From positions 395,991-459,990 of the forward strand of contig NZ_JAOAMU010000001.1 in NCBI RefSeq assembly GCF_025154075.1: a stretch of DNA of 64,000 nucleotides. The letters run 5' to 3'. A program made the position numbers and the translations under genes. Below the pieces are notes generated by a model. That model was not told where the DNA came from, searched no databases, and saw only the letters and a program-made list of their open reading frames with translations. Positions 17,215 to 25,689 of this stretch are shown piece after piece. The DNA comes from Chryseobacterium herbae. Its GTDB lineage: Bacteria; Bacteroidota; Bacteroidia; Flavobacteriales; Weeksellaceae. Position 1 is the first letter of the stretch, and each line of letters starts with the position of its first letter.

Positions 17215-17724
17215 TCAATTTACCTTCACGCTTGTACTCTTAATCCTGATATCATCATCTTCCCATTCGCTTGAGGTAATGATCACATATCCTTTCTTTT
17301 TAGGATCTTTTTTGATAGGAAATTTTTCTTCTTCCCATTGTGAACAGTGTGTAGAAATAGATGGTACCAAAGGTTTCCAACCGGTTTTACTTAGTGTATA
17401 GACATGAAAGCCATGCCAGCAGCTTGTACACCAGCCGGGATAAAAACCAACTTCATCTTTTCCATCTTCATTAAGGTCTCCCAGATTGTACAGTCCACCG
17501 TTATTGGCAGGTGAAATCGTAAACGATTTTATTTTTTGATCGCTGAAATAAATGGTGGTTTCACATTTTCCATCGCATTCATCCGTACAGTCGCTGACTT
17601 TTGTGTAGGCGTATTCTTTTGTCCCATTGCCGTCATAGTCGCCAAGAATTCCTTTTTCATCGGATTCCTGCGCTATGAACAATGCGCTGGAGAAAGTAAG
17701 GGTGGCTAAGATTAGTTTTTTCAT
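17215..17724 (-). CDS. Exported protein with FG-GAP-like acidic repeats, unknown function
   Basis: The best start is the ATG at 17724 (169 residues), which places a signal peptide (MKKLILATLTFSSALFIAQ) at the N-terminus; a frame open to 17775 adds 17 charged residues in front. The mature chain has two calcium-loop-like segments, DYDGNGTKEYAY and GDLNEDGKDEVGF, as in FG-GAP/VCBS repeats, and a cluster of cysteines (CTDECDGKC, GWCTSCWHG). It probably is periplasmic or surface exposed. No family was recognised. Confidence 0.8.
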   Translation of the reverse strand: MKKLILATLTFSSALFIAQESDEKGILGDYDGNGTKEYAYTKVSDCTDECDGKCETTIYFSDQKIKSFTISPANNGGLYNLGDLNEDGKDEVGFYPGWCTSCWHGFHVYTLSKTGWKPLVPSISTHCSQWEEEKFPIKKDPKKKGYVIITSSEWEDDDIRIKSTSVKVN

Positions 17725-17734
17725 GGTTTTTTTT

Positions 17735-17808
17735 TTGCGGGTTTCGAGTTTCGAGATGCGATTCTGATGTCTCATGTCTGAAATCTGATGTCTGATGTCT
17801 GATATTTA
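17735..17808 (+). repeat. Modular intergenic repeat, short copy
   Basis: GGGTTTCGAGTTTCGAGA is followed by TCTGATGTCTCATG and a TCTGATGTCTGATG tract. These words also build 12320-12612 and 57791-57992. It lies between the ubiB-like gene and the 17215 gene. Confidence 0.55.
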
Positions 17809-17812
17809 ACTT

Positions 17813-19462
17813 CTATTTCCTGGCTACTCTCAATAAAAGTATCACGACCAATATCATAGAAAATATAAAGCCTAAAACCCCTACAACAGACAACTCTCCT
17901 ATTCTGGGTCCGGATTCCGAAACAAAAACAATAGCCGTAGCAATAATGTTGGCTCCCAGAATCATGGCTAAAATTAAATTGATGACGCTTGATTTGATCA
18001 GCTGGTTGGTCTTTTCAATATTTTTAATTTCGCTGGATATCGTGAATTTATTGTCATCCAGTTTCTGGAGAACAGATCTGAGTTCTTTCGGAATTTCATC
18101 CACATTATCTGTGAAATTCAACATCCGGTCCATTCCGGTTTTTAAAAGATTCTTTGGTTTGATCTTATTGGTTAATATTTTTCTGGTGTACGGATGAAGG
18201 CTTTTTACAATATCAAGATCCGGATTGATCGTCCTTCCTACTCCTTCTATCAGGCTGATTCCTTTAAACAAAAGATAAAAATAGTCCGGCATATACAGCC
18301 TGTTATCTTTCAGAATATCTTTCATTTTATTGATGATCACCTGAACATTGATATCCTGCAGCGAGGAACTGTGAACAAAATTCAGAATGTCTTCTACATC
18401 ATTTTCAAATCGTCTCTCGTCAGGAATTTCATAACTGACTGCCATTTTTTTAAGGTGACGTACAATTTTATGTGGATTTTTAGCGACAAAGCTTACAATC
18501 AGATTTTCGAGGATCTCCTTATCATTCGGTTGAATTTTTCCTACCGCACCAAAATCGATGAAAACAATTTTCCCATCCTTTTTGACTAAAATATTTCCGG
18601 CATGCGGATCGGCGTGAAAAAATCCGTAATCAAGAATCTGCGAAACAAACAGCCTCAATCCTACTTCGGAAACCTTTACAGGATCAATATTATTGGCTAA
18701 AAGTTCCGCTTTATCAGTAACCTTAATCCCATCAATAAATTCCATACAGAGAATATTGTTGTTGGAATAGTCCTCATAGATTTTGGGAACATAGGTTTCT
18801 TTATGGTTCTTAAAATTCCGTGCAAAATGCAGGATATTTTCCTTTTCGTTGATCAGGGAAACTTCCTCCAGTAAAGATTTTTCAAAAGTGGAAATCGCCT
18901 GTTTCAGATTGAGTTTTTCTCCGATTTCGGAATAGGCCGAGACCAGCTTTTCCAGATCTTTGATGAGCAGCAAATCATCTTCAATAACCGTTTGTACATC
19001 AGACTTTTTAAGTTTGAGGATGACAGGGCTGCCATCCATCAAAACAGCTTTATATACCTGTGCAATAGATGCTGTGGCCAAGGGTTCTTTCTGAATTTCC
19101 TGAAAATGGTCTTTGATGGATATATTGAATTCATTTTCAAGAATTTCTTCTACATCCATATCCACGGTATCCACTTTGTCCTGAAGCTTCTGCAGCTCCT
19201 GAATCAGTTCCGGCGGAAGAAGATCTTCCCGGTTACTGAATGTCTGTCCCAATTTTACAAAGGTAGGCCCGAGCTCTTCCAGCACCAGCCTGATTCTTTC
19301 ATATACCGTTCCTTTAGAAATCACCTCGTCCGGATCAGCAGAGATGGGTTCCTGTTTATTTCCTGTATTCATTCTCGCCAGCATATCTTTAAATCCGTAT
19401 TTACTCAGTACGGAAATTAGTCTGGCCGATCTTTTCAGTTTTCTTTGCTGTTTGTCAAACAT
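17813..19462 (-). CDS. ABC1/UbiB/AarF family kinase-like protein
   Basis: A 549-residue member of the atypical kinase family linked to quinone synthesis and lipid homeostasis. It shows the family hallmark KLGQ (Lys70 in FVKLGQTFSNR), the Ala-rich nucleotide loop ATASIAQVYKA, Lys150 in VILKLKKSD, the catalytic segment HADPHAGNILV and the metal-binding IDFGAVGKI. The last 60 residues hold two hydrophobic helices, anchoring it in the inner membrane. Length and motif order are typical. The quinone role is family knowledge; as flavobacteria use menaquinone, the exact function here is open. It has no obvious operon partner. Confidence 0.93.
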   Translation of the reverse strand: MFDKQQRKLKRSARLISVLSKYGFKDMLARMNTGNKQEPISADPDEVISKGTVYERIRLVLEELGPTFVKLGQTFSNREDLLPPELIQELQKLQDKVDTVDMDVEEILENEFNISIKDHFQEIQKEPLATASIAQVYKAVLMDGSPVILKLKKSDVQTVIEDDLLLIKDLEKLVSAYSEIGEKLNLKQAISTFEKSLLEEVSLINEKENILHFARNFKNHKETYVPKIYEDYSNNNILCMEFIDGIKVTDKAELLANNIDPVKVSEVGLRLFVSQILDYGFFHADPHAGNILVKKDGKIVFIDFGAVGKIQPNDKEILENLIVSFVAKNPHKIVRHLKKMAVSYEIPDERRFENDVEDILNFVHSSSLQDINVQVIINKMKDILKDNRLYMPDYFYLLFKGISLIEGVGRTINPDLDIVKSLHPYTRKILTNKIKPKNLLKTGMDRMLNFTDNVDEIPKELRSVLQKLDDNKFTISSEIKNIEKTNQLIKSSVINLILAMILGANIIATAIVFVSESGPRIGELSVVGVLGFIFSMILVVILLLRVARK

Positions 19463-19802
19463 ATGTTTCTCAATAGTTGATGCAAATTACTCCAAAAATT
19501 GTTCCTATTGCTATTTTAATTTTTATTTGAACGGTAAATCTTAGAATGAAGCAGATATAGAATTGTCTTTTGATCTGGCTTTAAATGATGAGCTTTTAAA
19601 ACTTTTTTTAATCTGCTCTATCTGTGTAATCTGCGAGAGAAAAGATTAATGGAGTATAGAACCGAGTGACTTGGGAATCTGATAGGACTGCATCCTATCT
19701 TGGGTTAAATCGCCACGTTGTGACTGGGTTTTCTCAGCAGATTTTAATTACAGGATTTTAAGGCTAAAAATGAGTCTGATCCTTTTTTATAACCCAAAAA
19801 TT
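19463..19802. other. Intergenic region with a palindromic repeat remnant
   Basis: No gene was found in this stretch. Near 19603-19635 there are ATCTGTGTAATCTGC words like those around 4350. At 19683-19730, ATAGGACTGCATCCTAT, then CTTGGGTTAAATCG and a short hairpin resemble 31651-31698 (TAGGATAAAAATCCTATG, CTTGGCTAAATCG). Confidence 0.5.
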
Positions 19803-19834
19803 TACAAAAAAAAGCCGCCTGAAATGGCAGCTTT
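19803..19834 (-). terminator. Rho-independent terminator of the cold-shock gene
   Basis: On the minus strand AAAGC and GCC pair with GGC and GCTTT with one mismatch and a 6-nt loop, followed by eight T residues. Confidence 0.85.
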
Positions 19835-19860
19835 ATTTGAAACAATATCTTAATAAGTTA

Positions 19861-20064
19861 TTATCCTACTATTCTAACATTGTCTGCTTCAGGTCCTTTT
19901 TTACCTTCTTTAATATCAAATTCTACTGCCTGTCCTTCTTTCAAAGTTCTAAGGCCTGAAGACTGAATGGCTGAATGGTGGCAAAAAATATCGTTTCCGC
20001 CTCCGTCTGGTGTAATAAAACCAAAACCTTTTGTTTCGTTAAACCATTTTACTGTTCCTGTCAT
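19861..20064 (-). CDS. Cold-shock domain protein, CspA family
   Basis: The start at 20064 gives 67 residues, the normal size of a Csp, opening [18 protein letters not shown] frame open to 20238 is a non-coding extension. RNP1 (KGFGFI) and RNP2 (DIFCHH, where a Val is more usual than Cys) are present. The protein binds single-stranded nucleic acids and acts as an RNA chaperone. About 180 nt of AT-rich sequence lies between it and the divergent peptide gene at 20269, enough for the long leader that csp mRNAs often carry. A terminator follows. Confidence 0.95.
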   Translation of the reverse strand: MTGTVKWFNETKGFGFITPDGGGNDIFCHHSAIQSSGLRTLKEGQAVEFDIKEGKKGPEADNVRIVG

Positions 20065-20220
20065 TATATTATATTTAAATTGATCAGTGAAGATAGTAAT
20101 TTCATGAATATCCTGAAAAAAAAATACCACTCTTCTTTGATTTTTTTTTGTAACGTCCACAAAATAAAATAAATAAAAATGAAAAAAATTTACTGATACA
20201 ATTATGTAAAAGGATTTTTT

Positions 20221-20228
20221 TATCTTTA
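20221..20228 (+). promoter_or_regulatory. Putative -7 box of the Cys-rich peptide gene
   Basis: TATCTTTA, one base from TAnnTTTG, lies 40 nt before the ATG at 20269. Confidence 0.4.
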
Positions 20229-20268
20229 TCCTTAACAAATTACCAACTAACCTATAAAATTTTACAAA

Positions 20269-20433
20269 ATGAAAAATTTACGTAACAGCAAACTTTCAAG
20301 AGAACAATTAAAAGGAATTTCAGGGAGCGGCATCGTTATCGGCAACTGTTCAAACAAGTGCTGCCCGGATGATGGAAGACCAAGATGCCCAAGACTGATC
20401 TGTCCTGCAGTAGTATGTCCTCAGCTAGCCTAA
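20269..20433 (+). CDS. Cys-rich bacteriocin-like leader peptide (putative RiPP-type precursor)
   Basis: A 54-residue peptide. The N-terminal part ([21 protein letters not shown]) matches the leader of the short peptides annotated as bacteriocin-like in Chryseobacterium: MKNL, a basic/acidic LSREQLK helix, then a double-glycine-like GISGSG cleavage site. The C-terminal core (about residues 22-54) has six cysteines, at 27, 31, 32, 40, 45 and 50, with [11 protein letters not shown] and three prolines next to cysteines. The gene has its own -7 box and a strong terminator at 20457, so it is a discrete transcript. No modification enzyme, peptidase or transporter lies next to it; the following gene is an AraC regulator. 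Whether it is exported, modified or antimicrobial is unknown. Confidence 0.85.
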   Translation: MKNLRNSKLSREQLKGISGSGIVIGNCSNKCCPDDGRPRCPRLICPAVVCPQLA

Positions 20434-20456
20434 GAATTTGAAGAAATATTCAACAG

Positions 20457-20486
20457 AGAGCAGAAATCCATCTGCTCTTTTTTATT
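20457..20486 (+). terminator. Rho-independent terminator of the peptide gene
   Basis: AGAGCAGA pairs with TCTGCTCT around AATCCA, followed by a T-rich tract (TTTTTATTTT). Confidence 0.9.
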
Positions 20487-20551
20487 TTACGGGAGAAAGA
20501 TCTTTAAATTGTCTATATTGAGCTCAAATGAGAAAAGACCAATTCTAGAAA

Positions 20552-21364
20552 ATGAACGATACATTTGAAACTTTTAAACCTAAGAATTCATTGATCAAAT
20601 CTTATGTTGATTATTATTATCTGGATATAAAACCGGATAATGTGATTACCGAATTTCAGTGTTTTCCTCATTTCAACAATACGATTTCTCTTTATCAATC
20701 CCATACCCAGGTAGAAAAAGGACATGTCATCTTCAATGAAGCTGCAAAACCATTCCAGATCTTCACTCCTATCAGGGAAAAAGTCCTCCATATTATACAA
20801 TCCGGGAAAGTACATAGAATCGTTATCGTTTTTCATCCTCTGGGAATACAGCAGTTTTACAGACAGTTGAATTTTGCAGATTATATCACAGATTTTGAAT
20901 TCCTCAGTCAACAAGAGCTGAATACACTTTTTTCAACAGAAGATCCGGAAGTCTTCACCAATCTTTTGGACAGTTGTCTAGAAAAGAGATTTAAAAATTT
21001 TGAAAATGCTATTCTTGAGCAGTCTATTGACTATATTTTCAGTCAGTGTGATGATTTTACGGTTGCAGAACTTTCCTCCAAATTAGGGATAAGCAGACAA
21101 CACCTGAACAGGAATTTCCAGGCTCATTTAGGGGTTTCGGTAAAAAAATTCCATGAAATTGTGCTTTTCAGAAAAACCGTCAATGAGAAACTGTTTGAAA
21201 ATCCGGATAGAAATTTCACAGAACTGGCGCATGAATTCAACTATAACGACCAGTCGCATTTTAACAAAGCTTATAAAAATTTTACCGAGAATTCTCCCAA
21301 AAGCTTTTTCGATAAAGGCACAATCCTGGGAAATCAGGATACATTCTGGTGTTTGCAGCCATAA
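20552..21364 (+). CDS. AraC-family transcriptional regulator
   Basis: A 270-residue regulator. Residues of about 170-260 form the two helix-turn-helix units of AraC/XylS: VAELSSKLGISRQHLNRNF and FTELAHEFNYNDQSHFNKAY, followed by the usual KNFTENSPKSF. The N-terminal part reads like a DUF6597-type cupin sensor (YYYLDIKPDNVITEFQCFPH, then GIQQFYRQL). The ligand is unknown. It sits between the peptide gene and a secreted esterase on the same strand, each with signs of its own promoter, so targets cannot be named. Confidence 0.92.
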   Translation: MNDTFETFKPKNSLIKSYVDYYYLDIKPDNVITEFQCFPHFNNTISLYQSHTQVEKGHVIFNEAAKPFQIFTPIREKVLHIIQSGKVHRIVIVFHPLGIQQFYRQLNFADYITDFEFLSQQELNTLFSTEDPEVFTNLLDSCLEKRFKNFENAILEQSIDYIFSQCDDFTVAELSSKLGISRQHLNRNFQAHLGVSVKKFHEIVLFRKTVNEKLFENPDRNFTELAHEFNYNDQSHFNKAYKNFTENSPKSFFDKGTILGNQDTFWCLQP

Positions 21365-21408
21365 TTTGAAATGTTCCATTTTTACAATTTTTCACAGTCT
21401 TCAATGAA

Positions 21409-21416
21409 TAACTTTG
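21409..21416 (+). promoter_or_regulatory. -7 promoter box of the esterase gene
   Basis: TAACTTTG matches TAnnTTTG and lies 22 nt before the ATG at 21439. Confidence 0.5.
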
Positions 21417-21438
21417 TCTCATCGAATTTTTAGATTGT

Positions 21439-23115
21439 ATGAGATATTATTTAACGTTGAGCTTATTTCTGGTATGCCTTCTTGTCAACGGGCAGGAAAA
21501 TTATTCAACTTTGACACAAAAAGCACTGGAAACGATGTGGAAAGCCAAAGATGAGACAGGTTACCAAAAATCACTGGACATGTATGAAGAGGCCTTTAAA
21601 ATTTATCCTGACAGTATTGACGGGACAGGACTTTATAAAGCTTCCGTTTTGGCTTCAGAATTAAAAAATACAGATAAAGCTTTTAAATATCTTACCCCTC
21701 TTGCAAAAATGAAAGCTGATGAAGACGGATATCCCGGCTGGGGTTATGTGATTGGTGAATCTTCTAATGGTGAATACAAAAATTTACTTAATGATCCCAG
21801 ATGGAAAACGCTTGTACAAGGCGCGGTGCGGGATAAAGAGCTTTTTTATAAAGATTTAAAGGAAATCCAGGATGAGTTTTTCAGAACAAAGGATTATTCT
21901 TTTGACGAAAAGGAAAACGCAGCTGTACTTTATTCCAAAATAAAGAATTCTTATCCTTATTTACCTAAAAAGCAGCAGAATTATTCCGTTTTATTTAAAG
22001 TAAATGATTCCACTAATACCTCCTATCTCGTTCATCTTCCCAAAGATTATGATCCTGGCAATAAGTATCCGGTTCTCTTTTTTCTTCATGGTGCCGTACG
22101 CAACAACGTTCTTACCGATTATCAGATGCCTGCGGAAAATCTTGGCGGTTGGAACAGGTTTTACACGAAATACGCAGATCTGAATCATGTTATCCTGGTT
22201 TTTCCGAAAGGTGGAAAAAAGTACAACTGGATGACTCCCGATGACGGATTTTTCATGATTCCGGAAATGCTGAAACAGATTAAAAAGACCATCAACGTAG
22301 ATGATAATAAAGTCTTTATTTCCGGACATTCTAATGGAGCCACAGGTTCGTTTTCGTATCTTATGAAACAGCCTGGCCCATTTGCAGGGTTCTATGGATT
22401 TAATACATTTCCCAAAGTTTTTACAGGCGGAACTTTTATTGAAAATATAAAGAACCGTTCTTTCATTAACTTTTCTACCGATCAGGATTATTATTATCCC
22501 CCGAATGCCAATGATGATTTCACCAAACTGATGAAAGAAATCAAAGGTGATTATAAAGAACAGCGCAATAACGGATTTCCGCATTGGTTTCCACAGTTTG
22601 ATGAATCGGAGCCGGCTGTCCAAACTGTTTTCAATGATTTAAAAAGCCGTAAAAGGAATCCGTTTCCAAAAGAAATAACCTGGGAATACGATGATAACAA
22701 CTATGGAAATATGGATTGGATTTCTGATATGAAACTTGATACACTCCAATCCAAAGCCCAGTGGCACCAAGCATTAAATTTTAAAATCACAAAGTGGCTG
22801 AAATACGATAAGAATGACAGTCTGATCACTGAAAATGTAAATAAAAATGCCTTTGATTTCCCAAGAAAGTCAGGGAAGATAAAAGCTGTCTACACCGAAA
22901 ACATCTTTAAGATCAAAACATCGTGTATACAATCTTTTTCCCTCAATATTTCTCCGGAAATGATTAATCCTGATAAAAAATTGAAGGTCTTTATCAATGG
23001 AAAGCTGTATTTCAATGGAAAAATAGAATATGACCGGAAGCTAATGCTCAGGAACTTTGAAAACAACAGAGATAGGGAACAGATCTGGATTTCTTCGCTG
23101 CATTTTAAGGTGTAA
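21439..23115 (+). CDS. Secreted alpha/beta-hydrolase (esterase D/PHB-depolymerase type) with N-terminal TPR-like region
   Basis: A 558-residue exported protein. A signal peptide (1-18, LLVNGQ) leads into helices resembling TPR units (about 25-125), then an alpha/beta-hydrolase domain. YPVLFFLHGA (oxyanion strand) is at 210-219 and the nucleophile elbow GHSNG has Ser298. A conserved-looking His follows near 395 (FPHWFPQ). The C-terminal 90 residues read as a beta-rich accessory domain. Relatives cleave esters in polymers or carbohydrates; the substrate here is not known. The terminator at 23128 closes the transcript. Confidence 0.88.
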   Translation: MRYYLTLSLFLVCLLVNGQENYSTLTQKALETMWKAKDETGYQKSLDMYEEAFKIYPDSIDGTGLYKASVLASELKNTDKAFKYLTPLAKMKADEDGYPGWGYVIGESSNGEYKNLLNDPRWKTLVQGAVRDKELFYKDLKEIQDEFFRTKDYSFDEKENAAVLYSKIKNSYPYLPKKQQNYSVLFKVNDSTNTSYLVHLPKDYDPGNKYPVLFFLHGAVRNNVLTDYQMPAENLGGWNRFYTKYADLNHVILVFPKGGKKYNWMTPDDGFFMIPEMLKQIKKTINVDDNKVFISGHSNGATGSFSYLMKQPGPFAGFYGFNTFPKVFTGGTFIENIKNRSFINFSTDQDYYYPPNANDDFTKLMKEIKGDYKEQRNNGFPHWFPQFDESEPAVQTVFNDLKSRKRNPFPKEITWEYDDNNYGNMDWISDMKLDTLQSKAQWHQALNFKITKWLKYDKNDSLITENVNKNAFDFPRKSGKIKAVYTENIFKIKTSCIQSFSLNISPEMINPDKKLKVFINGKLYFNGKIEYDRKLMLRNFENNRDREQIWISSLHFKV

Positions 23116-23127
23116 AATCATCAAACT

Positions 23128-23157
23128 AAAATATCCTGCCACATGACAGGATATTTT
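23128..23157 (+). terminator. Rho-independent terminator
   Basis: AAAATATCCTG pairs exactly with CAGGATATTTT around CCACATGA. It may also stop transcripts from the convergent gene at 23256. Confidence 0.85.
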
Positions 23158-23172
23158 ACATTTATTTAGAAG

Positions 23173-23252
23173 TCATTCACTATTGAGAATAAATTATAAT
23201 TATACACTTCGACTTCGCTCAGTGTGACATTGCTAATAAAAGCCTGTTTTAG
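23173..23252. repeat. Dispersed repeat (CTTCGACTTCGCTCAGTG family), short copy
   Basis: TCATTCACTATTG, an AATTA-rich spacer and ACACTTCGACTTCGCTCAG followed by TGTGACATTGCTAATA match 26801-26872. The right inverted arm seen there is missing here, where the nitrilase stop codon begins. Confidence 0.7.
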
Positions 23253-23255
23253 GTC

Positions 23256-24764
23256 TTACTTAAGGTAGGTTTCATAGAGGTCTTTTCTGCGGTCATTCAT
23301 CACCTGAACGGAGCCGTTATGATGAAGATCTTTCAGTAAATTAAGGTCTACATCCACAATAAGAGTCATTTCCGTATTCGGAGTAGCCTCTCCTTTCACC
23401 GCATTGGATGGAAAAGCAAAATCTGAAGGCGTAAACACGGCAGCCTGACCAAACTGGATATCCATATTATTCACACCCGGAAGGTTTCCTACACAACCAG
23501 CAATAGCAACATAACATTCATTTTCGATGGCTCTCGCAGCGGCACAATGACGTACTCTGATGTAGGCATTCTGCGTGTCGGTAAGGTAAGGTACAAAGAG
23601 AATTTTCATTCCCTGATCGGCCAAAATCCTCGGCAATTCCGGAAATTCCACATCGTAGCAGATCACAAGACCTATTTTCCCGCAGTCGGTATCGAACACT
23701 CTGATCTCGTTTCCGCCCTTCATTCCGTAGTATTTTCTTTCATTTGGCGTGATGTGGATCTTTCGGTATTCATCGATCCGCCCGTCGCGGTGAAGCAAGT
23801 AACTTACATTGTACAAATCATTGTTATCAGGATCGAAAACAGGCATACTTCCGGAAATAATATTGACATTGTAGCTGATGGCCAGTTCGGAAATTTTCTT
23901 CTTGATATCCTCACTTAATTTGGCCAATTCGATCATACTGTCTCTTTCTGAAAGCTTGTTGAAAGGCGCCAACAGCGGCGTATTGAATAGTTCCGGGAAA
24001 AGGACAAAGTCCGATTTATAATCCCCCATCACATTGACAAAAAACTCAACCTGCTCATAAAATGCATCGATGTTTTTAAAATGCCTCATCTGCCACTGCA
24101 CCAGTCCCAAACGGATGATGCTGTCCTGCATGGTATTGGGCTTTTTGCTGTAATAGATGTTGTTCCACTGCAACAAAACGGCATTTTCCAGAGATGATTC
24201 ATCTTCCGGAAGGTATTTCTTCAGGATTTTTATGGGAAGGAAGTTGTTGGAAAGCTGGAAAGACAGCACTGGATCGTAAATTTCCTTGTCTCTGACTCTT
24301 CTGATGTATTCTCTCGGGGAAAGTTCGTCGCTGTATTTATGATAGTTCGGGATTCTTCCACCCAGAATGATCGATTTCAGATTAAGCAGTTCGCATAATT
24401 CTTTTCTGGCATCATAGAGTCTTCTTCCCAAACGCAGTTCACGAAACTCAGGATCTACAAAGACCTCAATTCCATAAAGAACATTTCCAGTTGAAAGGTG
24501 GGTATTGAATGTATAATTTCCTGTAATATCCACATAGGTATGATCATCTCCGAACTCGTCATAATTCACAATAATGGAGAGGGCTACGGCCGCTAGTTTT
24601 CCGTCTACCGTGATGCAGATCTGGCCTTTAGGAAATATTCTGGTGAGTTTTTCTATGCTTTTTTTAGACCAAATAGATTCGGACATTTGCGGATAAGCGC
24701 GTTTCATTGTTATTACCAATTCATCATAATCCTGAAGACTCAGGGCTCTTGTTTCTATTTGCAT
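23256..24764 (-). CDS. Fusion of GNAT acetyltransferase and carbon-nitrogen hydrolase
   Basis: A 502-residue two-domain cytoplasmic enzyme. Residues of about 1-165 are a GNAT domain with the acetyl-CoA loop in LRLGRRLYDAR (about 110-120). Residues of about 215-500 are a nitrilase-superfamily amidase with the full triad: Glu258 in FPELF, Lys335 in YRKIH and Cys369 in VICYDVEFPE. This arrangement is known from databases as bifunctional GNAT/carbon-nitrogen hydrolase, yet its substrate is undefined. One possibility is acetylation and hydrolysis of a shared amine or amide metabolite. It has no operon partner. The ATG at 24764 gives MQIETRALSLQDYDEL, a normal GNAT start. Confidence 0.93.
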   Translation of the reverse strand: MQIETRALSLQDYDELVITMKRAYPQMSESIWSKKSIEKLTRIFPKGQICITVDGKLAAVALSIIVNYDEFGDDHTYVDITGNYTFNTHLSTGNVLYGIEVFVDPEFRELRLGRRLYDARKELCELLNLKSIILGGRIPNYHKYSDELSPREYIRRVRDKEIYDPVLSFQLSNNFLPIKILKKYLPEDESSLENAVLLQWNNIYYSKKPNTMQDSIIRLGLVQWQMRHFKNIDAFYEQVEFFVNVMGDYKSDFVLFPELFNTPLLAPFNKLSERDSMIELAKLSEDIKKKISELAISYNVNIISGSMPVFDPDNNDLYNVSYLLHRDGRIDEYRKIHITPNERKYYGMKGGNEIRVFDTDCGKIGLVICYDVEFPELPRILADQGMKILFVPYLTDTQNAYIRVRHCAAARAIENECYVAIAGCVGNLPGVNNMDIQFGQAAVFTPSDFAFPSNAVKGEATPNTEMTLIVDVDLNLLKDLHHNGSVQVMNDRRKDLYETYLK

Positions 24765-24838
24765 TTGACATAATTTTACTTAAATTTAGGGAAAAATAAT
24801 CAGGAGAGAAACTTCTTATCAAAAACACATCTATAAAA

Positions 24839-25120
24839 ATGAAACCATATGCCTTAGTTCTAGCTATAAGTCTCACGATTATTTTTATTTTAAGAATTTT
24901 TTATCCAGACTCAACAATCAATGTTTTACACAACTTAAACTTGTTTTCAGTATCTGAAATAAATACCCGAGAATTAAAACTTTTTGTGTATATCTATTTA
25001 ATGGGGGCAATGTTATCAAATTATCTCATCTACCATAAACATATACTATTCAAGTTTATATATTGTTTATTAATTACTATCAATGTTTTACTTATCATTT
25101 TTTCGTTAAAACAATTCTAA
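24839..25120 (+). CDS. Small membrane protein, unknown function
   Basis: A 93-residue, very AT-rich gene. Three hydrophobic segments (about 4-22, 47-64 and 70-88) suggest three transmembrane helices with little soluble mass. No family recognised. The next gene follows after 42 nt on the same strand and is similarly AT-rich, so the two may be a unit. The composition differs from the neighbouring nitrilase fusion and suggests acquisition. Confidence 0.65.
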   Translation: MKPYALVLAISLTIIFILRIFYPDSTINVLHNLNLFSVSEINTRELKLFVYIYLMGAMLSNYLIYHKHILFKFIYCLLITINVLLIIFSLKQF

Positions 25121-25162
25121 CCCAAATACTCCTCAATAAAGAGTCCATAGAACTTTAAAGCA

Positions 25163-25645
25163 ATGGCTATTATCATACAAAATCAATCTGAATGCCCGAT
25201 CTGCCATACTATTTTGTTTGATCATCAGAATATCGTTATGTTTCCGGCTTTCATACCCAATGTAAAAGATTCAATGTATTTGTTCAACGATGCTGGTATA
25301 CATTATTCCTGCCTGGAAAAACATCCTTTGGGCACTAAGGCTTTAAAATTTGTGGAGAAAGTGATATTTAAAACAAGACCTAAAAACAGAATCTGCGATA
25401 TTAGTGGAAACACAATAGATCTTCCTGAAAATCATTTATTTACCAATCTATTGACATCTAATGAAAAGGATGAACTGTATTCTTTCAACTTCATGAATAT
25501 TGACATCCGAAATATTTCAAAATGGAAGGACAAACAGAATTTTATTGATGCCATTGAAAGGTTTGAGAAGGAGGAAAAATGGGAAACAATTGGACCGTTT
25601 AATTACTTAGAATATGTCTTGAAAAAATTAAAATCCCACCCTTAG
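25163..25645 (+). CDS. Cytoplasmic protein with N-terminal CPIC motif, unknown function
   Basis: A 160-residue soluble protein without a signal peptide. SECPICHTILFDH near the start and HYSCLEKHP at about 49-57 could together bind zinc (Cys-x-x-Cys plus Cys/His). RICDISGN at about 73-80 adds another Cys. The C-terminal half is acidic and helical (KDKQNFIDAIERFEKEEKW). Proteins of this size and style are often toxin-immunity partners, but no toxin is present here, so that is only a thought. It follows the small membrane protein at 24839. Confidence 0.7.
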   Translation: MAIIIQNQSECPICHTILFDHQNIVMFPAFIPNVKDSMYLFNDAGIHYSCLEKHPLGTKALKFVEKVIFKTRPKNRICDISGNTIDLPENHLFTNLLTSNEKDELYSFNFMNIDIRNISKWKDKQNFIDAIERFEKEEKWETIGPFNYLEYVLKKLKSHP

Positions 25646-25689
25646 ACAGGCAGGATAATTTTATTTCGCGGTTATATGAGCTTCTTAAA

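Noticed and set aside
19861..20238. Longer 125-residue reading of the cold-shock gene
   Set aside because: The extra N-terminal 58 residues are AT-driven low-complexity sequence; the 67-residue Csp starting at 20064 is the standard size.
21991..22623. A 210-codon open frame on the minus strand
   Set aside because: It lies wholly antisense within the secreted esterase gene, has no family features and mirrors its codon pattern.
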